Assembly (NCBI GenBank): GCA_029237695.1 | Contig: CM055277.1 | Span: 42,876,242 to 42,940,241 of the forward strand | Length of the DNA stretch: 64,000 nt | From: Conchocele bisecta | Taxonomy: Eukaryota; Mollusca; Bivalvia; Lucinida; Thyasiridae | Reading direction: 5' to 3' | In this document: one piece after another, positions 32,530 through 44,479 of the stretch | Layout: the number at the start of each line of letters is the position of its first letter | How positions within the stretch are numbered: position 1 is the stretch's first letter | Program-made: the position numbers and the translations under genes | The notes under the pieces: generated by a model | What the model was told of the DNA's origin: nothing | Databases searched by the model: none | The model's input: the letters and a program-made list of their open reading frames with translations, nothing else

Positions 32530-34280
32530 TAGCTCACCTGAGCGAAGCTCATGTGAGCTATTGTTACCGCAATGTGTCCGTCCGTCGTCCGTCGTGGTCG
32601 GCGTCCGTCGTCCGTGAACATTTTTAAACGTTTTCTCCTCGGTAAACATTGGGAGATTACAAAATTGTTAAAATGACGTCATTACGTAATCCAAGATGGC
32701 CGCCGTCTAAAAATAGCACAAATTCTTCAAAAATCTTCTTCTCAAGAACTGCCAACCAGATTTCGACAAAACTTGGTAGGAATGATCGATGTACAATGCT
32801 CTTTCAAAGTTGTTAAAATGGTGACCCCGGGGTCAAAAATGGGCGTGGCCCGTGGGGTCAAATTGGGGTTAAATTTTATTTTTGACCAAATATGGTCATG
32901 TCATATATCAAATCGAAGGTATCATCAACGAGGCGATCACTCTGGTGACTTTGTCGTTATGTCATCCAAGATGGCCGCCGAAAGGTCAAAAGGTTGTTCT
33001 TTTATTAGAGATTTCAAAATTCTTCTTCATATGAACTGCTTGGCCCATGGTAGCCAAACTTAAAAGTTATGGTCCATGAGTGAAACCTTTTCAGATTTGT
33101 TAAAACGGAGGTCGTCGCTAATCCGAGATGGCCGCTGTCTAAAAATAGCACAAATTCTTAAAAAATCTTCTTGTGAACCGCCAGCCGGATTTGGACGAAA
33201 CTTGGTAGGAATTTATCGATGTAGAATGCTCTATCAAAGGTGTTAAAATGGTGACCCCGGGGTCAAAAATGGGCATGGCCCGTGGGGTCAAATTGGGGTC
33301 AAATTTTATTTTTGACTTTATATGCTCATGTCATGTATCAAATTGAAGGTATCGATAAGGCGATTGCTATGGTGCAATATTTGTCGGAATCGGATGATTA
33401 TGTCATCCATGATGGCCGCCGAAAGGTCAAAAGGTCATTCTCTTATTAGAGGTTTCAAAATTCTTCTTCACATAAACCACTTGGCCCATGGTAGCCAAAC
33501 TTAAAAGTTTCTTCTCATGAACCGATAGCCGGATTTTGACAAAACCTGGTAGGAATGATTGATGTACAATGCTCTTTCAAAGTTGTTAAAATGGTGACCC
33601 CCGGGGTCAAAAATGGGCGTGGCCCGTGGGGTCAAATTTTATTTTTGACCGAATATGGTCATGTTATATATCAAATCGGAGGTAACAATGAGGCGATCAC
33701 TCTGGTACATTTGTTGTCGAAATCGGATTGTTATGTCATCCAAGATGGCCGCCGAAATGTCAAAAGGTTGTTCTTTTATTAGAGATTTAAAAATTCTTCT
33801 TCACATGAACCGCTTGGCCCATGGTAGCCAAACTTAAAAGTTAAGGTCCATGGGTGAAGCCTTTTCAGGTTTGTTAAAATGGAGGTCATCGCTAATCCAA
33901 GATGGCCGCCGTCTAAAAATAGCATATATTCTTAAAAAATCTTCTTCTCATGAACCGACTAAACTTGGTAGGAATGATCGACTTACAATGTCATGTATCA
34001 AATTGAAGGTATCGATGAGGCGATTGCTCTAGTGCAATATTTGTCGGAATCGGATGATTATGATGTCATCCATGATGGCCACCAAAAGGTCCATTTATTC
34101 AAGATTTTGAACGTCTTTTTCTCAGGAACCACATGGCCAATGCTGGACAAACTTCATAGAAAGTGAAGCATTTTCAGATTTGGTAAAATGAGTCATCGCT
34201 TAATCCAAGATGACCGCCATCTAAAAATGGTGTTCATGGAGTCAGGTGAGCGAATTAGGGCCATCATGGCCCTCTTGTTT
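32530..34280. mobile_element. Helentron-like non-autonomous element, copy 1
   Basis: The 5' end is a palindrome, agctcacctgagcgaagctc with atgtgagct (32531-32559), then gtccgtcc-rich sequence; the body has several diverged units of about 330 bases with gtgaccccggggtcaaaaat, tccaagatggccgcc and cttggcccatggtagcc; the 3' end is a hairpin agggccatcatggccct (34257-34273) followed by cttgttt. There is no target duplication and no coding frame. A terminal hairpin close to the 3' end and insertion next to Ts fit Helentron-derived elements. A second copy is at 48701-49904. Confidence 0.7.
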
Positions 34281-36360
34281 AATAATGGTGTGACCCTGCG
34301 GAAAAGGGGGATACTTTTGGGGTAAAGGGGGCTATTTTGTGAACTGTGCTTATGCTGAGTTGAAAAAACGATTTTAAACATCAAAACCCAATTTGATTAG
34401 GTTGACGACTTAAGAAGCCCTTATTTGGGCTCTAGACACAGGGTTTTAGCCCTTATAAGAGGGTTCAGGGTTTATTCTGAAACCCTGGATCATATTTCCT
34501 AACCGGGGGGAACCCTGGGGGTCGATAAATGGCCAAAAAACCCAGGAACAAAAAGTCATGTAACCCGCTATAGAAAATTGACGATGCACTTTATCTCATA
34601 TTTTGACTTTTTGTCTGTCCCTTTGTGGGCAACTATTTTGACTAGCGGCGATCTATAGATGTTTGTTGGAAGTGCTTACGTTCCAAATGTCAGCAAAATC
34701 GGTCGGGCTGTTAATCTTTTATGACCACTACAAGTCAGATTTAAGGTCATGTTATGGTTGCTGTAGCGGATATGTCGTCTGAAACCATGGTAAACGAAGC
34801 TTCAGGCGGCCACAGAATTTGTTCTACTGCGTATATCGGGAAACGGTCAACGGCAAAAGGGAGCTACAGACCGACCGTACGTGTGTGCTAAGTTTGATTG
34901 AAATCGAATGTCCGATGCAGCCACAATTGGCGGAAAACCGTAACCCTAACTTGCAGCAAAATGTCGTCAACATTTTCGATATTGGTGAAAGTATGCGATA
35001 CGTTTTCGTTCATTTCTTCGCGAATAATATAGATATGAAGCTGAATTTTAAAAAAATCAGGCACACATTTGAATCTTCTAGACGATAGGCTAATGGTTTT
35101 AGGACCGTGGAAAATGTTCGACTGTTTTCTACTCGGCACGGGCCAGGGTTAGGCAAGAACGCGAGTACTCCTTCTTAGGCCGCTGCACGGCATATTGCTG
35201 CCAAATTTCGTTGAAATCGAGCGCTGGCAAAGTGGAAATCTGGAGAAACCCTAACTAGGGGGATGGGGGACCCAAGGGCCCGGGTAGCGCTTAGGTCCGC
35301 GGAATTTATAGGGTTTTGTCATCAAGGGTTACACCCTGCGGAAAAGGGATACTTTTGTGACCATTAGGGCTAGTTGGGGTTAGCTGCTTATATCGATTTG
35401 AAAACACGATTTTAAATATGAGTAACCGACTTGACTAGCTTGACGCCGTTATTTCGGCTCTAGACGCAGGGTTTGAGCCTTTAAAAGAGGGTTCAGGGTT
35501 TATTTGGAAACCCTGGAACATATCCCATAACCCTGGGGAACCCTGGGCCTTGTAAATAGTCGAAAAACCCAGGAACAAAAAGTCATGTAACATACTATAC
35601 AAACTTGACGACCCTCAATAACTCTGATAAATATTATCTCATATTGTGACTTTTCATGTTTCCCCTTGTGGGCAACTATATCGAGTAGTGGCGATCTATG
35701 GATGATTATTGGAAGTGTTTCCGTTCGAAGTGTGAGCAAAATCGGTCGAGCGGTTAATGTTTTTTTACCACTACAAGTTTGATGAAAATCAGGTTAGGGG
35801 GGTTGTAGCGTTTGGGTCCTCGAGAAACCCTAGCAATTCGGTTTCCGGCGGCCACAGAATTTGTTCTACTGCGTATATCGGGAAGCGGTGTGCGGCAAAC
35901 GGGAGCTACAGACGGTGGGTACGTGTGTGGGAAGTTTGGTGGAAATCGAACGTCAGACGCGGCGACAGTTGGCGAAAAACTCTAACCCTGACGTGTAGCG
36001 TTTCTGTCCTCAACATTTTCGAGAGTGTCCAAAGTATGCCTTACATTTTCGTTTGTTTCTCCGTCGATAATAGAGATATTGAGCCGAATTAATTAAAATC
36101 AGGCACACATTTGAAGCATCTAGCCGATAGGCTAATGGTTTTAGGCGGCCTCGGCGATTTTGCGACTTTTTTCGGCAGTCGAAAAATTTTCCAAAATGCG
36201 CCGCCGAAAATATTAAACTATTTTCCACCCTTTTCTACTCGGTATATCGGGACGATAGGAGCACTCCTTCTTAGCACCTCTGCGCGGAATACATCCGTCA
36301 AGTTTCGTTGAAATCCAGCGCTGGCAAAGCGGAAATCTCGACGAACCCTAAAAGGACCAA
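34281..36360. repeat. ~1.05 kb direct duplication
   Basis: Two tandem copies (about 34290-35290 and 35326-36360) share, in order, accctgcggaaaaggg, gagggttcagggtttat, aggaacaaaaagtcatgtaa, gcaaaatcggtcg, cacagaatttgttctactgc and gtttcgttgaaatcgagcgctg. Frames in both are interrupted by stops. I see no gene family in it. It leads directly into the block and satellite system on its right. Confidence 0.7.
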
Positions 36361-36990
36361 GTAGCGTTTGGGTCCTCAGACTTTTTCCCTTTTTTTTTAC
36401 CCATTTTCGAACACGCGCCATTTCGCGCACGTTCGAGGTACAGTGACGGACGAGGTATGCACATGTTCGCCGAAGAGCCCGGCTCAGTTTGGGCTCGAAG
36501 GCGGCACTCTGTCTCGTTGGAGTCGGACCGTGCCGAGGGTCCAACACACCCTCCAAAATTAGGCTTTTTTCACTACTTTTCGAGCATCAAATATTCGCTG
36601 CGGCCCGCCGTTTTCGGCCCGTTTTCGCACGTTAAACAATAGCCGCGTCTGTACTGTACAAGTCCTGGCAATTTCAGGCATGCACCCCTTGTACTTCACG
36701 AGATACGAGCTCACCACAAATGTGGCCAGGACTAAAGAGGACCGAAACGCTACCCGGAGGTCACTGGTGGGAAGGCTTTTGCGTCGTGGCGAAAAACACT
36801 CCCCAATAGTGGTGTTAGCGCGCCGTTCTTATTTGCATACGGTAGCTCTTGCAATGCACTAGAAATGTGTAGAAAGACCCTCTCCGATTTACTTCCGCAC
36901 ATAGACAATGTGACAGTTGGAAGATTTTACTCCGAGACCTGCGCCGAAAAGGGGCCTTTTTCGAGGTCTCCTAATGGGTCCCCAGAGGAC
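36361..36990. repeat. Conserved block, copy 1 (preceding satellite)
   Basis: Phrases gtttgggtcctcagac, cgcgccatttcgcgcacgtt, ccaaaattaggctttttt, caatttcaggcatg and cactccccaatagtggtg are repeated in the same order at 44480-45560. It precedes the 300-400-bp satellite in both places. GC content is higher than background. No supported ORF. Confidence 0.7.
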
Positions 36991-38530
36991 CCAAACGCTA
37001 CCCGGTGCCAGGGTTTTTTCTATATCTTCCGTATTAGGTCACTTACGAGGGCTGGCAATAGAATTCCTGCGCTAGCTATCAACGACGAACCCGTTAAAGG
37101 CGTTTCCGACAATAAACGTGGGGGTCACTGAAATCGTGGAAAAAATCACCAAGCCCTTGGTGAAATTTTTCACTTTTTCAATCACCACCGGGGTTCTTTC
37201 CGGGGATGGTTGCAAACGATTCCTTAGAGAAAAGTAGACTAGGAAATGTATTTCCTTCGTGTATAAGTCACATACTTGCCATGATATTTCCATAGACAGC
37301 ACCTCAGTGCTACCTGGGTCCTCAAATAACGACCCAAACGCTACCTGGCCCCAGGGTTTTTTCTATATCTTTAACAATAGGTCACTTATGAAGGCAGGGA
37401 TTACTTTTCCTGGGCTACCTTTCAACGAGGAGCCCGTTAAAAGTGTTTCCGACAATAACCCCGGGGGTGACTGAAATGTTGCAAAAAATCACCAAGGGGT
37501 AGTATACCCAGGTGAAATTTGTAAAAAATTTCCTCACCCCCAGGGTTCTTCACGGGGATGATTGCAAACGATTCGTTGGCGAAAAGTAGATGAGGAAATG
37601 GGTTTCCTTCGTGTGTAGGTGACACACTTTCCAAGCTATTTCCCTACACAGCACCTCGGTGCTACCTGGGTCCTCAAATAACGACCCAAACGCTACTTGG
37701 TATATATGCTACTTGGGTCCGTCGTCAGAAAAGGACCCAAACGCTACCCGGCCCCAGGGTTTTTCCCATAACTTTCATAATAGGTCGTTTACGAAGGAAC
37801 GGGATACTTTTCCTGCGATACTTTTCAACGAGGAACGCGTTAAAACCGTTCCCGACCAAAACCCCGGGGGTCACTGAAATGGTGGAAAAAATCACCAAGG
37901 GGTAGTACACCCAGGTGAAATTTTTAATATTTTCAATGACCACCAGGGTTCTCCACGGGGACGATTGCAAACGATTCCTAACACAGAAGTAGGCGAGGAA
38001 ATGTATTTCCTTCATGTGTAAGTCGCATACTTCCCAAGATATTTCCATAGACATGACCAAAAGTGCTACCTGGGTCCCCCGAAAAGGACCCAAACGCTAC
38101 TTGGTATATGTGCTACCTGGGTCCCCAGAAAAGGACCCAAACGCTATCTGGCCCCAGGGATTTTTCTATATCTTCACTAATAGGTCACTTAGGAAGGAAG
38201 GGAATACTTTTCCTGGGCTACCTTTCAACGAGGAGCCCGTTAAAAGTGTTTCCGACAATAACCCCGGGGGTCGCTGAAATGTTCCAAAAAATCACCAAGG
38301 GGGTACGGTACACCTGGATGAAATTTTTAACTTTTTCAATCACCACCGGGGTTCTTCACGGGGACGATTCAGAACGATTCCTTAGACAAAAGTAGAGTAG
38401 GAACAGTATTTCCTTCGCGTGTAAGTGACATACTTTCCGAAATATTTCCATACACATGACACAAGTGCTACCTGGGTCCTCAGAAAAGGACCCAAACGCT
38501 ACCTGGCCCCAGGGTTTTTGTCTATCCAGC
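36991..38530. repeat. 300-400-bp satellite array, segment 1
   Basis: Units contain tgggtcctcaaataacgac, cccaaacgctacctgg, cagggttttttctatatctt, aataggtcactta, ccgttaaaagtgtttccgac, aataaccccgggggtcactg and gaggaaatgtatttcc. The cagggttttt phrase recurs near 37012, 37354, 37757 and 38158. The pair gggtc/gaccc makes each unit boundary partly self-complementary. No coding function. Confidence 0.85.
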
Positions 38531-39020
38531 TCTGGATCTGGATCCACACTGCTCCCTTCTTAACACATCAGCGACACATTTGTGAGAACAAAAAAATTTG
38601 TCTGGCACTGGCAAGAACACCCTCAGGAAGAGTACATTTACACGAATTTCTGTACAGGCCAATTAGAAGTTTGTGTACGTGTACCTTTGATACTTCCTAG
38701 GGGGCATTCCAGTACTGCCCTCTCTGACGCGTCAAGTCTGCCAGACTGTGAGAGGGTCCCCCTAACCCAAAAAGAAAAAAATCGTTCACCCCAACCCCAA
38801 ACTATCCCCCTAACCCAACGCGAAATCGCTTAACACTGACAGTTCTGAATGAAAAAAGGTGCGCAATCGCTTATCACTACAAGTTCATAATAAAAAAAGG
38901 TGCGTAATCGCTTATCACTACAAGTTCATAATAAAAAAAGGTGCGTAATCGCTTATCACTAGAAGTTCATAATAAAAAAAGGTGCGTAATCGCTTATCAC
39001 TTTAAAGTTCGAGAAAAAAA
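38531..39020. repeat. 3' flank of recombinase copy A with ~49-bp repeats
   Basis: From the junction with the satellite, sequence shared with 50236-50645 runs gacacatttgtgagaac, gaacaccctc(a/t)gg, cagtactgccctctctgacg, then five short repeats of about 49-50 bases with ggtgcgtaatcgcttatcac. Copy B has three of these. This is probably the 3' terminal part of the recombinase element. Confidence 0.75.
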
Positions 39021-39050
39021 AAGGCACAATCCGGCCACGTCCCGCGAGCA

Positions 39051-42000
39051 CTACTTGCGCATCCTCTTCGCAATTGTCCACACTTTGTCGCGAACTTGCT
39101 GGTCGGAGAAGTCCTCAAGTTCGCGACGTCGAGGGTGCCCGCGGATCTCCGACAGCTTCGTCTTCCTGTCATGATTGAAGCAGCTCCGGATCTCGGCGAA
39201 GTATATCTCTCGTATGAGCTCTTCTACATCGCCGATCTTCCGTGCTGCTCCTGAAGCTGCCGGTCGTGCTGGTCCTCTGTGCTGGTCCTTTGATAGTTGT
39301 TGTGGTGTCAAAGTCGGTATATCTGGAGTCTGTGTTGGTCGTCTAGAAATTGGTCGCTTCGGAGTCAACATCGGTGGTTCGGTTGCTGGTGACGGCGGCG
39401 GCGGCGGCGCGATGCTCTTCGCTTCTTCATCGGGATGAGGCTCGTCGTGGCCACCTCCTCCGACTTCCTCTTCTTCAAGTCGGCCATCCTGGTCTTCCTC
39501 CAGTCACTAGCCCCCATAGCCTCAGCCTCCTCTGCCAGCGCACATTCCTCTAACATCAAACCCATGGTGGGATCCTCCAACTCCCTCTCCGACTCGCTCC
39601 CCAAGACATCCACGTCACACCCAGACTCCCCACCATCCTCCTCCTCGTCATCATCATACTTCTCCCAAAGATCGTGAACCTTCTTCACAGGAATGTGGCT
39701 CGCTGAGGCTATGGATTGTAGTACTTCCTGCTCTTCGACTTCTTCCTCATCGGAGGTGGTCATGCTCGCTGCCGCTGTCGCTGTCGCCGCCGCCGGAACC
39801 TTCTTCTTCTCCACGATGCTCCTGTGTGCCTCGAGGGTTCTGGAGAACGTCTCCACAGTCTGTCGGGACTTTGCCAACAAGTCGTAGTACTTGTCGGCAG
39901 TCGACTGGGAGTGCTTCATCAGGCGTGAAAGCGGCTCTGCAATGGTTAAATCTTCGGCCCGGATGTCATACACAATACCCATCCGGTTATGGGTGGCGCT
40001 GAACGGGCCGAACTTCTTCTCCGCCCCAGCCTTCTTCCACGAATCCCGGACGAGTCGCGCGGCCCCAGAGGAGTTGGCTGTGTAGTTCGCGCCATCCCTG
40101 TTTCTGAAGACGTAGACGTCTTCAGTAGGCGCAGAGGTGGCGTCGATTTACGCCATGAGCGCGGCGTACAACTCCAACTTCACTGGAACCGACGCGGCAC
40201 CCCACTTCTTGGAGGTCTTGTGCCTGGCAACGGCGATGCAACGGAACGTGGCTCCGCTCGACGACCGCTCCACTGCCGCCTTCCGGACCTGGCTAGTCAG
40301 CATGTTGCTGAAACAACTGATGCGCTGTGCCGAGTACAGGCACATCAGTAAAATCAGCACACCACGTGACTCTTGAAGCAGGTCCACGGAAGGTAGCGGT
40401 CTCTGTATCTTGTCAGCTGCCGGACATACTCGCAGTGGCTGAAATATTCGCGGGCGTCCGGCTTCACCGCGGTGTCCCTCATCGTCTCTTGGTGTTCACT
40501 TCGACGCTCAGCAATTGGCCCGGTCAATCCCCTCAGGCAGGAGTCCAGGCAGAGGATGCTGCCGCTGGCGTTCTGAAGGTCGAATCCAGCCGTGATGGCG
40601 TACGTCAAGAAGATCCGTAGCGACAGGAGGTACACCTTCAGGGTGTTGGGGTTCATCCTGTCGTACTGTTCGTTGTAATACGCCGTCAGCTTCCTGGTCT
40701 CGAATGCGGCCCGCAAGGTCGACTTCCCCGTCCACGTCCAGTACATCGAGATTTGAGCTGTGTATTGTCGCGCCTGCCGCTCCGGGAGCGCTCCGCCAGA
40801 CGGGGTCTGGCAGCCGGCGTACAACTTGGCAATCTCATCCCGGAGAGGCACGCTCTGGACGCGCGGTGGACTGGGTGCAGCCGTCGTGGATGCGGTCGCC
40901 TCAGTCGCCTTATGACTAACGGCCATGTGTCGCTTCACGTTGAGCACCTGCAGGTGGCAGACATCGCACTGATGATATAAACGCCCGGACTTGCCACGAT
41001 CGGTGACATTGCCGTAGACCGAGTTGACGATGTAGTCCGCTTGCGTCTTCGTCTTCAGGTGTGTCCGGCGGATATGTTGCGTCAGCTTGATCACAATACT
41101 CGGGCAGAGCGGACACTTCCTGGAGGCCCTCTTCCCCTTCGTCCGAGAGACTGTGCGATCACATTCCACCACTTCTGCCTCCACGCCGACAACGGTGACA
41201 GCAGTGTCCGCAGTTGCCGAAGTGTCGGCAGCAGTGGCGGGGTCAACAGCGTTGACGCGTACGCTCCCATCCTGTGGGACCTCGCTCCCACCATCTCCCT
41301 CTGGGAGTCGTGCGCCGATCGTCTGAAGAATCGCATCTGTCTCTCCAACACCGGTCGCGGCGTCCAGGGCAGCTTCGAGTTCCAGGACTCTTTTCTCCAG
41401 GCTCCTGCGCTTCCTCACCTCCTTGACGAGGCAGGTCTGTAGCTCTTTTGACATCCGGCTAGTTCGGGCCTCTGCCGCCTCGCTCTTCTCAGCCCTGGTG
41501 GTGACTACCTTGATATAACGCACAGCCAACGTCAACTTCTCAGATGTCGATGCCTCAGTCTGCTCCAACCCCTTCTCCATGTCCTGCTTCCCGAGGGCCT
41601 CGGCTCCCTCGGGATCGGGTGGCTGTGACTGTGACTGTGGCTCTGGCTCTGGCTGTCGCCCTGGCTCTGGCTGTGACTCCGACTGTGACTGTGGCCCTGG
41701 CTCTGGCTGTGACTGTATCTGTGACTCTGGCTCTGGCTCTGGCTCTGGCTGTGACTGTTACTCCGACTGTGACTGTGGCTCTGGCTCTGGCTGTCGCCCT
41801 GGCTCTGGCTGTGACTGTGACTGTGGCCCTGGCTCTTGCTCTGACTGTGACTCCGACTGTGACTGTGGCTCTGGCTCTGGCTCTGGCTGTCGCCCTGGCT
41901 CTGGCTCTGACTGTGGCCCTGGCTCTGGCGCCCTGGCTCTGGCGCCCTGGCTCTGGCTGTGACTGTATATGTGACACTGACTGACTGCTGGCTCTGGCTC

Positions 42001-43047
42001 TGGCTGTCGCCCTGACTCTGGCTGTGACTGTATCTGTGACTCTGACTGACTGTGTCTGTGGCTCTGGCTGTCGCCCTGGCTGTCGCCCTGGCTCTGGCTG
42101 TGTCTGTGACTCTGACTCTGACTCTGACTGTGGCTCTGGCTCTGGCTCTGGCTGTCGCCCTGGCTGTGACTGTGACTGTGACTGTGTCTGTGACTCTGAC
42201 TGTGGCTCTGGCTCTGGCTGTCGCCCTGGCTCTGGCTGTGACTGTATCTGTGACTGTGACTGTGGCTCTGGCTCTGGCTCTGGCTGTCACCCTGGCTCTG
42301 GCTGTGACTCCGACTGTGGCTCTGGCTCTGGCTCTGGCTGTCGCCCTGGCTCTGACTCTGACTGTGGCCCTGGCTCTGGCTCTGTATCTGTGACTCTGAC
42401 TCTGACTCTGACTGTGGCTCTGGCCCTGGCCCTGGCTCTAACCCTGCTCCCTCGCGCTCTGCCTCCTGAAACAAGAAGAAGTGTATAAGCCACACGACCC
42501 CGAATTTATTTGTCTTTGCTACGGGCCATTTTCCCCAGTCAATTGCACCAAGAATTAATAATACACACCTCTTCTGTCAGACGGCCTCTCATGTGGCGGT
42601 GGCTGCCAAACCCCGCCGACGGCCCAGGTTCCGGCTGGAGGTCTTCCCGTCGGGCATCCCCTTCCTCCGACTCGACTCCTCAACAACGTGTCTCGTCCTC
42701 TGTAACAAGAAGAAGTATATAAGCTGTCTTTCAACAATTTAAACTAAAAACACTTTGGGAATTGGTCGTTCCCCACTGCGGAATTTCATGTCTTTTTAAT
42801 GCAATGTGTTTGTTGTTTTTTTTCGAAAAAAAAAAAAAAAAAAATTTGTAGAACAAAAATTTACGAAAATTAAACTGATTTTTCGCTTATATGTAATTTT
42901 TTTCTCAAGTAATTCGGACAAACAATGAAGCTTTTGCTATATAAACACATTACATTTTAATTTAAAAGAAAATAATTATTAATTACCGCTCCTTTCTTCG
43001 TACTCCATCGCTCCTTTCTTCGTACTCCATCGCTTTCTCCTCGGCAT
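39051..43047 (-). pseudogene. Tyrosine recombinase gene, copy A (zinc-finger type)
   Basis: Three exons: 42987-43047 (MPRRKRWSTKKGAMEYEERS), 42569-42699 and 42465 leftwards; GT..AG borders and phases agree throughout. Order of parts: acidic N-terminus, Ser-Gln/Pro-Glu-rich repeat region, coiled coil from MEKGLEQTEASTSEKL (41580), two C2H2-like fingers (CPLCPSIVIKLTQHIRRTH; CDVCHLQVLNVKRHMAVSH), an N-terminal recombinase core domain (about 40820-40480), and the catalytic domain with LYSAQRISCFSN (candidate Arg, 40322-40324), ARHKTSK (candidate Lys), THNRMG and LMKHSQSTADKYYDLL (candidate His and Tyr, 39884-39889), then an acidic stretch, KKRR and a Myb-like tail ending near 39051. Breaks: TGA at 42680-42682, TAA at 41758-41760, a frameshift near 40390, TAA at 40148-40150, and a frameshift in the (CCG)n run near 39400. 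Codon use is GC-rich, unlike neighbours. Crypton-type is the likeliest class. Confidence 0.7.
41590..42460 (-). repeat. Hexamer-based coding minisatellite in copy A
   Basis: Degenerate six-base units (ctggct, ctgtga on the plus strand) run about 870 bases within exon 3. In the gene frame they encode Ser-Gln and Pro-Glu dipeptides; the other frames give Ala-Arg, Thr-Val or Cys-Asp-Ser strings. One unit has tta instead of tga, giving the TAA at 41758-41760. Confidence 0.85.
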
Positions 43048-43249
43048 GATGTTCTTCTTTGTAAAATAATATCCAACTGTGCCGCTCGGATGCTGAGTCT
43101 CAGCTTTTACACTACCTCCCCCACCGTGCTGCACTGCACGGACACGCCATTATTGGGTCCAAAAAATCCGTGCTCCACGGACACGCGATTCTTGGGTCGT
43201 ACACTCCATGCATAAATGTTCATCACCTACCCCACCCAGCATAGAGCAG
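43048..43249. other. 5' flank of recombinase copy A
   Basis: Sequence upstream of the first exon, with two diverged cggacacgc(c/g)at/attgggtc phrases (43140-43200) before the satellite resumes near 43250. It probably contains the promoter and the 5' end of the recombinase element; no element was clearly seen. Confidence 0.4.
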
Positions 43250-44470
43250 CACATTGCTGCTACCTGGGTCCTCAAATAACGACCCAAACGCTACCTGACC
43301 CAGGGTTTTTATATATCTTTAATAATAGGTCACTTACGAACGAACGGAATACTTTTCCGGCGATAGTTTTCAACGAGGAACACGTTAAAAGGGTTTCAGA
43401 CAATAACCCCGGGGGTGACTGAAATCGTCACTACCAGGGTTTTTCTCGGGGATGACTCCGAACGATTCCTTAGACAGATTCCTTAGACAAAAGTACACGA
43501 GGAAATGTATTTACTTCCTGTCAAAGTCACATACTTTCCAAGATATTTCAATAGACATAACACATTGCTACCAGGGTCCTCAAATAAGGACCCAAACGCT
43601 ACATGGCCTTAGGGTTTTTCTATATCTTCGATATTAAGTCACTTACGAAGGCAGGGAATACATTTCCTGCGATACCTTTCTACGAGGAACCCGTTAAACG
43701 TCTATCCGACAATAACCCTGAGGGTGACTGAAATCTTGCAAAAAATCACTACCGGGGTTCTTCTCGGGTATGACTCCGAACGATTCATTACACAGAACTA
43801 CACGGGGAAATGTATTTCATTCGTATCTAAGTGACATACTTCCCAAGATATGTCAATAGACATGACGAAAGTGCTACCAGGGTCCTCAAATGACGACCCA
43901 AACGCTACCTGGCCCCCCAGGCTTTTTCTATATCTTGGACAGGAGGTCACCTACGAAGGAAATGAATAGATTTCCTACGATACCTTACAACGAGCCAATA
44001 TTTAAAAGTACTTCCGACAATAACCTCTATGGTTTTTGAAACCTTTACAAAATAATACCAGGGTTTTCCTTGGCGTTGCTTTCATTCGATTCCCTGTAGA
44101 AAACTATCCCTAACCCTGTATTTTATTTATCACCCCCGGACATAATTACCACAACCCGGACCCGAAACCTGCCCCAGGGCCCAAAATGCTACACAGGTCC
44201 TTTCAGGTAGCGTTTGGGTCCTTTCAAAAAATATTCAGCTAGGGTTTCTAGGGTTGGGTAGACAAAGGTCGTTTTTAGTTTTTTATTTTCTGAGGACCCA
44301 AGTAGACATTCCTCAGATGACCAAACGCTACCCAAAAAGGGACCCAAGTAGACATTTAAATATTTTTCAAGTAGCGTTTGTGTCCCCTTGAGGACCCAAG
44401 TAGCGTTTTGGGGGACTTCGGTAGCTTTTTTGGGGACCCATGGGGGACCCAAACGCTACTATCCCCCTAA
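43250..44470. repeat. 300-400-bp satellite array, segment 2
   Basis: Same satellite as 36991-38530, with units marked near 43304, 43613 and 43919 (about 306-309 apart). The last 350 bases degenerate into tandem gtagcgtttgggtcc / ggacccaagtag phrases in both orientations (44195-44460). Confidence 0.8.
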
Positions 44471-44479
44471 CCCTACCTT

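Noticed and set aside
32773..34032. Frames reading SFKVVKMVTPGSKMGVARG in the Helentron-like element
   Set aside because: Recur in each non-coding core unit with shifts and stops; explained by the repeat.
36111..38700. Several 60-110-codon frames in satellite units (for example with GSSNNDPNATWPQGF)
   Set aside because: Repeat in every satellite unit on both strands with unrelated interruptions; no family and no codon bias.
41532..42495. Long Ala-Arg, Ser-Gln, Cys-Asp and Val-Thr-rich frames on both strands
   Set aside because: Only the Ser-Gln/Pro-Glu minus-strand frame is in phase with the recombinase gene; the rest follow from the six-base repeat.
36340..44475. Short ccctaaccc runs that look telomere-like
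   Set aside because: Only two or three units, embedded in the block and satellite system; no telomeric array.
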